A DNA stretch of 64,000 bases from Inia geoffrensis (lineage: Eukaryota > Chordata > Mammalia > Artiodactyla > Iniidae). Numbering within the stretch: the stretch's first letter is position 1; every line of letters begins with the position of its first letter. The stretch is taken from NCBI GenBank assembly GCA_036417435.1, contig CM070899.1:157423494-157487493 (forward strand). Direction: 5' to 3'. Under the pieces are notes generated by a model that was not told the origin of the DNA, made no database searches, and worked only from the letters and a program-made list of their open reading frames with translations. Shown in pieces: positions 39,001 through 48,000 of this stretch. The position numbers and the translations under genes are program-made.

Positions 39001-42000
39001 TCTGTAAAAGTGTCTGCTCAGTAGAACAGCCTACTACCTCACAGACAAATTTACAAAGACCTTAATGTATTCAGTTATATTTTGAGATATGGGACTTGAG
39101 ATGAATTTCAAACAGAGCCATGTTATAATCTTTGCAGCCTCAGAGTTCCCATGTTTGTTAAAGCAGATGCTTATGGGGTGCTTTCGATATACCCTGGAGG
39201 GATGACTCACTTGAAATCACCTTTGGTGTGAAGTGTGCACAGAGAGAGGCCCTCGTCACCGGGCGGCAGGACTGGCGCCGGCTTGGAAGGAGAGCTGGGA
39301 GGGGGTGTGCTTAAGAAACACAGTGACTGTGTCTTTCAGCCATCCCGTGAGCAGCATGTGGCTGAAGCGTGAGGCGAGGGGCACCTCGAGACAGGCCAAG
39401 ACAGGCCCCACCAGGAAGCTGCCCCGTTTCCTGCAGGGGTCAGCCACCAAGGACATGAGAACCGGGCGCTGGCAGCAGGGAGGGAGGGAGGGAGGGGCAG
39501 GCCTGCAGTGAGGAAGCTGAGGAGGGGGCCGGGGTCACCTAAGCGCTTGCTTAGCGGGTGGAGGCGGGCAGACTCTCCAAGATTTCCCTGGGAGAACCAC
39601 AGGGAAGGAGATGGAGGTCTGGGGAACGCTTTGTTTTGTTTCTTATAGAATTGTGACATGCCTTCTTAAATGTTTTTATGACTAAATGCAAAGGCATAAC
39701 ACTTTCTTAAAGCCAGCTTTTAAATGTTAAAAACTGATGTATCACCTAGCTCTCAATTTGATCATGAAAAGTAAGCTTAAGAAGCCGAAAAGTGTTATAT
39801 GCCTATATATATGTGTGTGTGTGTGTATAATTATATATGTATAATTAATTACAGAACCATTTGAAGAAACTGAAGAGAAATGGCTGTCTTCACTGGAAAA
39901 TACACGGTGGTTAGAATATGTAAGGTTTGTACAACTGCTTTCCTTTTCTCTTATTATTTTGAAATAATTATCGAGTCACAGGAGGTGCAAAAATATTAAC
40001 AGAGCCATGCACTCCTCACCAGCCCCCCAGTGGCAATGGCTCACGTAACTAGACTATGGTTATCAAACCAGGAAACCGACAGTAGTACAAACTACAGTTC
40101 TTATCCAGTCTCCCCAGTTTATACGTGCTCTCATGTGTGTTTCTGTGCAGTTTTACCGTGTGTAGATTCACGTGACCACCAGCACAGGCAGGATGCAGAG
40201 CTGCTCCATCACCAAGGCTCCCACCCCCAGCCCCAGCATTTCCATCCCCATCCCCTGGGAACCACTGATCTCTTCCCCGTCTCTATAGTTCAGTGATGTC
40301 AAGAATGTCATGTAAATCAACAAAGGTTAATGAATTTCCCTGATATAAAAATCAAAGTGTACTCTGTTGAATTGTATAAATACTGAAGAAATTCCAAATG
40401 GTTATAGAGAATATAAACATGTATCGTGAAAGATCAGATTTGCTTGACTTCACGTACTTTAAAACATATATTCGTAGTGGAAATTTGGTTTTTAACAGTA
40501 TTTTTCCGTTTCTCTTTCCAGGGCATTCCTTAAACATTCAGCAGAACTTGTGTATATGCTGGAAAGCAAGCGTCTGTCTGTAGTCTTACAAGGTAATTCG
40601 TTACTGATAACACTGGTCCCCCCGCCAGCCATCTTGACTGGAGATCCACACCCAAGTAATTACATGCATCTTAGCCATCTCCTACTTACTGCATGCCGCC
40701 AGATAGATACACTACAGATCCCGCACATTATTAAACAGTGGCACAAAGACCTCAGACAGAAGAACAGAAAGGAGTAAGACTTTCTGCCCTGTGTTAAATC
40801 TGCCTTCCTGTATTATGGCAAGGGTGGGTCACAGCCCTCATTGGATTCAGACAGAGTATTAATCTCGGCAGAGCATCCTTTCTCTCTAATCTTGCTATCT
40901 TTCTGATTCATACAAATTTTAGCTGAAATGCCTCTGGCTCATGCTAGATTGTGACTTTAAAGAAACAGTTTTGTATCAATAAATGGACTGAACTGAGTAG
41001 CCAGCAATGTGAATTTTGTCTAGTGTTTGGTAGGAGTGGATGGCAATAAAAAAAAATCAGTTAAGCAAAGAATAATTGTATATTAAATAACTTTACAGCT
41101 AATAGCATTTTTAAGCTTACGCATAAAGTTTAATAAACCACAAGCTACCTGATTTTATAATATATTCATGCATAGTTCATGAATATGCTGTGCTACTGAA
41201 GCTTACAGAAGTATTTTTACCAACTGTCAAATTCAACTGATTCTAACAAAGTAAAGTGACAAGCCTTAGGGGGAAGAGAGGAGTAAGTCACTGTTTCCAG
41301 TAATCCTTAGCTCATGCCGGCAGCACGTATGTAATTCACAGACGCATGGAGAGCCAGCCATTGAGAACCCACACCTCTCGCAGCCAGTGGTGTTCTCATC
41401 CTGTTCCAAGACACTACTTAGCACACTTCTTCATGCATTTGTTGCCATGTAAAATGCCTCAGAAGAGATACTGAGCCTGCATTTTACTAACACTTTATTT
41501 TAGAATGCATTTTCTAAACAGTGTATTGAGGTATAGTGTACATACTATAAAATGCACCTGTTCTGAATGTGCAATTCAATAAGTTTTAGTAAACGGAGTC
41601 CAGTTTTAGAAATTTTCCATCACTCCGAAAAGATTCCTTGTGTCCCAACCCCAGGCAACCACTAATCTGCTTTCTGTCTCTCTAGATTTGCTTTTTCTGG
41701 ATGTTTCATATAAATACAATCATGTAGTATGTGGTCTTTTGCCTCTGGCTTCTTTCATTTCACATACATGTTTTTGAAGTTCGTTCACGTAGCATGTCTC
41801 AGCAGTTTGCTCCTTTTTATTTCTGAGTAGTGAACCATTGTTGTAAATACCACATTTTATTTATCCATTTACTTGTTGGTGGACATTTGGATTGCTTCCA
41901 CTTTCTGGCTGTTATGAATTATGCTGCTTTTAACATTCACATAAAAGTCTTTGTGGGGACATCTGTTTTTCTTTATTTTGGGTAGATACCTAGAAGTAGA

Positions 42001-45000
42001 ATTGTTGAGTTATATGGTACATTTATGTTCAGCTTTGTAAGAAACTGCCAAAGTGTGTTCTAAAGTGACTGTACCCGGTTCCCCTTCGCCTCAGCAGTGT
42101 GTGAGGGTTTGTTTCTGCACTTCATCGTCTGCTGTTAGGAGTGTAGTCATTCTAGTAAGTGTGAAGTGGGAGTTCATTGCAATTTTTATGTGTATTTCCC
42201 TAACGCATATCATGTGCTGATTGGCCGTTCGTGTATTGACTTTGGTGAAATACCAAATCTTTCGTCTATTCTCAGTTAGGTTGTTTTATCATTGAGTTCA
42301 AAGAATTCTTTACAATTCTAGATACAGGTTCTTTGTATCTTTATAAGATTTGCAAATATTTTCTCCTAGTCTGTGGTTTGTCTTTTCACTTTCTTGATGA
42401 CTTTTGAAGCACAGATTTTGAAATTTTGATGAAGTCCAATTTATCCATTTTTTCTTTTATGAATCACTTCTTTGGTGTTATATGTAAGAACTATTTGCCT
42501 AATTCAAGGTTATGAAGACTTTCTCCCATGTTTTATTCTGTAAACATTTTATAGTTTTAGGTCTTACATTTAGGCCTGTGATTCACTTTGAATGAATTTT
42601 TGTGTATGATGTGAGGTAAAGGTCTATGTTCATTTTTTTTGCATGTGTGTTTATTGAATTGTCCCAGCATCATTTATTGAAAAGATTCTCAACCACTATT
42701 ATGCCTTGGCAAAGGTCTACTCACTGGCTCTTTATTTTTGGACTCTCAGTTTTATTCCATTAATCTTTATGTCTGTCCGTATGCCAGTACCACATTATCT
42801 TGAGTGCTGTAGCTTTAGAGTATGTTTTGAAATTAGGACATGTAAGTCCTCCAACTTTGTCTTCAAATTGTTTTGCTAATTCTAGGTCCTTTGCATTTCT
42901 GTATAATTTCTAGGATCAGCAAAAAATCCTATTGGGATTTTGATAGGAATATGTTGAACCTGTAGATTGGGGAGAATGCCATCTTAACAATATTGAATCT
43001 GCCAATCCATGAAATGAATACCTCTCCATTTATTTGGGTTTTCTTTCATGTCATGTCAGCAATGTTTTATAAGTTTTTAGTGTACAACTCTGGCACTTAT
43101 TTTGTTAAATCTCCCTGTAAGTATTTTCTTTTTGATGCTATTGTGAATACAGTTGTTTACTTAATTTCATTTTCAAGTTTTTTGTGTACTCCTTGTGATT
43201 AAGTATAGAATTCCTGCAACCTTAACTAAACTCATTCATTAGTTCCAGTAGTCGTTTGTGGATTCCTTAGGGGTTTTTTTACATACATACACGTGTTGTC
43301 TGCAGACACAGTTATTGCTTTTTCCTCTCCAATCTGGATGCCTTTGATTTCTTTTTCCTGCCTAACTTCCCTGTGTAAGCTTCCAGGACAATGTGCAGTA
43401 GAAGTGACAAGAACAAAGGTCCTTGTCTTATTGCCCATCTTAGGAGGAAAGCATCCAGACTTTCACTAATAAGAATGATGTTAGTTGTAGGTTTCTGTAG
43501 ATTCCTCTTATCGGGTTGATATTCCCTTCTATTCCTAGTTTGCTAAGAGTTTTTATCCAGAATGAATGTTGGATTTTCATCACACAGATGCTTTTCATTC
43601 ATCTAATGAGATGATTGTGTTATTTTTGTCCTTTATTTTTTTACTACGGTGTTACTTTGTCAGATGTTAAACCAACGTTGCATTCTTAGGATCAATTCTT
43701 GCATTCCTGAGATAATTTGGCTTGCTTATACTTTGTTGATGACTTTTACATCTAATCATAAGGGATATTATTTGATAGTTTTCTTCTGATTTCTTTGACT
43801 GGCTTTGATATCAGAGAATTACTGGCCTCATTAAAAAGGACACCAGCTACAAAAGATGCGAGGGAAATATTTGCCACCATTTTGGGTGATGGTGGACAAT
43901 TCTACTTCTCTCATTCACCTCTGAGTCACCATATGAAGCCGTCAGTAGAAAGATTGCATGATATTTAATATCCTTGGCACAGAAATAGAATGGACTCTGG
44001 AAAGATTTCTACCACAAATCATGTAAATGTAAAAAGTGTGAGAGATATGCTTCTAGTTATCTAGAAAACATTCATATATAAAAAGCCACCTCCTCATTAA
44101 ACATTACTTTAGTTGATCTAAATCTAAAAGTGTATAATGTTTTAGAGTGGCTGGGCCTGAATAAAATTTTCTAACATGGGCGATTCTGAAGGCCGCCCAG
44201 GCACAGAGCACTGAAGTATGTACTTTGCCTTGCCCTCCTTTCTCTCAGCATTTTTCTACGTACTGATCATTTTCTTTCCATCTTGTTGACAGAGGAGGAG
44301 GGAAGAGACTTGAGCTGTCTTGTAGCTTCTCTTGTTCAAGTGATGCTGGATCCCTACTGCAGGACAATCACTGGATTTCAGAGTCTGATACAGAAAGAGT
44401 GGGTCATGGCAGGATATCCGTTCCTGGACAGATGCAACCACTTACAGAGATCGGAGAAAGAGGTAACAAAACCTTCATGCCTAGTATCAGTCCTTCAGTG
44501 TGTACAGGATAAAACCGTTAGTTATATGAAGAGATGCTCCATCCGTAAAGAGATGAGACTTTTTAAATATTGCCTGCAGTACATCTTAGCTTCCTGGGCC
44601 AAGACTGACTCATGGATTAGAGTTCAAGTTGAGGTACTTATGAAGATTCTCATAACTATATAGATAAAACTCTTAAAAAGTTACCTGTTGAATTTCTCTA
44701 AGTTGAAAACTGCTTGAAGAAATGCTGCATTAACTCTTCTGCAAGCAGACAACGAACATGTTAGATATTTTGAAAAATCAGCTTTGGAATATCATAGTTT
44801 CTTAAAATGGGGCACGTACATTAAGAATGGCAAGTTGAGGGGGCATCTTTGTAAGAGCTGCGGGATTGGTGGCTGCATGGGGTCCTAGTGGAGCTGTGGC
44901 AGGCCCTGCAGGTGTCCTGTGGTCAGGGTGGCTCCCAAGAGCACGCTTTGACTCGTGATGTCTCGTGTAAAACAGTCTCTGTCATCTGAGGAAACCTCAA

Positions 45001-48000
45001 CAGTGAATGCTTCACTTCTGAAACGCTGGGACTCGGGGAAGCACTGGGCAGGATGCAGTAGCTGTCACAGTAGCTGTTGTAAGCTGCTGTACTTGGGGGT
45101 GCACCACGTGACCCCGAGGCCACGCCAGCTGTTTTCTGAAACTCCGAGAAGGTTTCCGGATGCTGAGTCTGCAGGGTCCACCAAAGAGTTGTTTCTTGGT
45201 CTTGGGGTTTTGTGGGGTTTTTTTGTTTTAAATGTTCTAAAGAATTGTTTCCAGTATCAGCTGGAACATGTGAAACACGTATTTCACTGTCCCCCATTCA
45301 CATGGCCACACCCTGCCCGTCTGTTGACTTTGCCACTAGAGCTTGGTGGACTTGGCGGGCAGAGGGGGGCTGTGATGCGTCTCAGGCCAGCATAGTTTTT
45401 AGGTTAGACTTGGCCGCCTAATGTGCTCACGTACCCTTCGCTCAGCTTCGGAGCCAAGTGCTCAGGCCTCGCTGTTTTCTTATTAATCTCTTCCTTCATA
45501 TCAGCAAGAGGTTTGGAAATAGATGTGGACACTGAAGGGCAGCATTGAGTAATCCCGTTTCAACGTGTGTCCGCCAGGCTCCCGTGTTCCTGCTGTTCCT
45601 GGACGCCACGTGGCAGCTGCAGGAGCAGTGCCCAGCGGCTTTTGAGTTCTCCGAGACCTACCTGGCGGTGCTGCACGACAGCACCCGTGTGGCCCTGTTC
45701 GGCACCTTCCTCTTCAACTCCCCACACCAGCGCGTGCAGCAGAGCTCGGTGAGTGGCGCCCGCCGTGGCCAGGGCGAACTGCTTTATTGAGATAGCACTG
45801 AAGTACAATCAGCTGTGTGTTTAAACTGTCTTAGCTACCATTTTACACGGTCATTTCTGAAGGAATTATGTATAGATGGTTAAAAATCCAGGAACTTGAA
45901 CTTGTTTCATTTTTATCAGTGAGCATTTTATGTATTTCTGATGTTTATTGTTCATAATAAGCCAATTGAAAGACGTAAATCATTTTAACTGATGTAAATG
46001 TCGTGCTTTTGTATTTATATTTTCACATTTGGGCTGTCTGAATGGGTAATGGATAAGATCCTGTTTGAGGACATTTGTTTCCTAGGTCAGTAGAGTAAAA
46101 GTTGTACAAAGCAAATTATTTTTCTTCAAGAGTCCTGTGGAGAAGAATTTGAGAGAGGAAATGTAGGTGTGACGCGAGACTGCGGTTCTCTCTGGGCGCT
46201 GCTTACTGGATGTGCTCAGACCCTCATGCCGCGTGGCAGTCACTTTTACGTTAGGACCATTGGTTTCTAGTCCCAATTCCTTGACTGAGAGGAAGAACCA
46301 TGAGTAAGGAGGGTCTCAAGCCAAACTTAAAATTATCTATAGCTTCTGGTTGCCCCTGGTGGAACCTTCCGGAACCACAAGTTCTGTCTCACCCACATTT
46401 GGAGCAATGAGTATAGCCAGCAAATGCTGCAGTGACCACTGAGGGAGACAGAAAGGACAGCTCTTGTGGGCCTTCAGGAAGACTTTGGTGGAAGGGGGGC
46501 TGCCCTCACAGTGAGCTGTGGGATCCTCAGGCCCGGCTCTGGGAAGGTGCTGAGCCTGGATTCCTCATCCATGAAACTGCTCCATCAAATCAATAGTAGA
46601 GCAGACATTCTGTGAGCTGAGGCATCATGCAGAGCATCCTGAAGAAATGCGTTGTTCAGGATTGGGGGTGTGGATGTATTAGGAGGTGGATTTATTCAGG
46701 CCATGGCGCCAGGGAGAACTCCATTCACGAGTCATACTCACCAACACACTCATTGCCCAGGGGCCCAGCTCCCCCCTCAGTGCAGGGGTCCACGCGCTCC
46801 TCCGTGTGAGGCACCAGGAATGTCTGTTCTCGGGAAGCGGAGCATGCTGCTCCAGTGGGATTGGAGTCGCTCTCGTTCAGAAAAGTTAATTTGTATGATG
46901 ATGAATGACCGTCAGAAATGAATTTACTATGAGAAAATCTTAGTTTGGCATCTTTTCACAAATGTTCAAATATTTTATTTTGCAGGAATTTGCTATAAGC
47001 AAAAATATCCAATTGGGTGATGAAAAGGGTTTAAAATTCCCCTCAGTTTGGGACTGGTCTCTTCAGTTTACAGCAGAGGATCGCACCCTTTTCCACAACC
47101 CCTTTTACATTGGAAAGAGCACGCCTTGTGTACAAAACGGTTCTGTGAAGTCTTTTAAACGGACAAAGGTAAGTTACAGAAATGCACTAACAGTAAAAAA
47201 CGTGGTATTTGCTCACACATAACCAAAAACATCTTTTTCAGAACCGAGTATTAAAAGTCCAGTCACTTCCCATGACAGCATTGCCAGTGTAGGTTTGGAG
47301 GGGTCATTCACCTTCTCTCAGATGACCCCACCCCGACTTTTCATCTTGCTGTCTGAGGTCCACACAGCCCTGGTCGTCATCTCAAGAGTCAGCAGTTGCA
47401 GCCCTGCACCCAGGGCCCTGCTCCTGAAGCCCATCCGCTCAGCCTGTTCTAGAATCAGCAGGTCTAACTTTTTTCTGACCAGAAATCTTAGAAATTCACA
47501 CTTCAGCAAATTATAGGCAGACCTTGTTTTACTGCACTTGCTTTATTGCACTTTGCAGATACTGCACTTTTTACAAATTGAAGGTTTGTGCAAACCCAGC
47601 GTTGAGTTCATCCGTCGGTGCCATCTTTCCAGCAGTATTTGCTCACTTTGTGTCTCTGTGCCACATTTTGGTAATTCTCACAATATTTCAAGTTTTTTCA
47701 TTATTATTATATTAGTGATGGTGATTTTTTTTTTTTTTTTTTTTTTTTTTTGCGGTACGCGGGCCTCTCACTGTCGTGGCCTCTCCCGTTGCGGAGCACA
47801 GGCTCCGGACGCACAGGCTCAGCGGCCATGGCTCACGGGCCCAGCCGCTCCGCGGCATGTGGGATCTTCCTGGACCGGGGCACGAACCCGTGTCTCCTGC
47901 ATCGGCAGGTGGACTCTTAACCACTGCGCCACCAGGGAAGCCCGTGATGGTGATCTTTGATCGGTGATCTTTGACATTGCTATTGAAAAAAATTACAACT

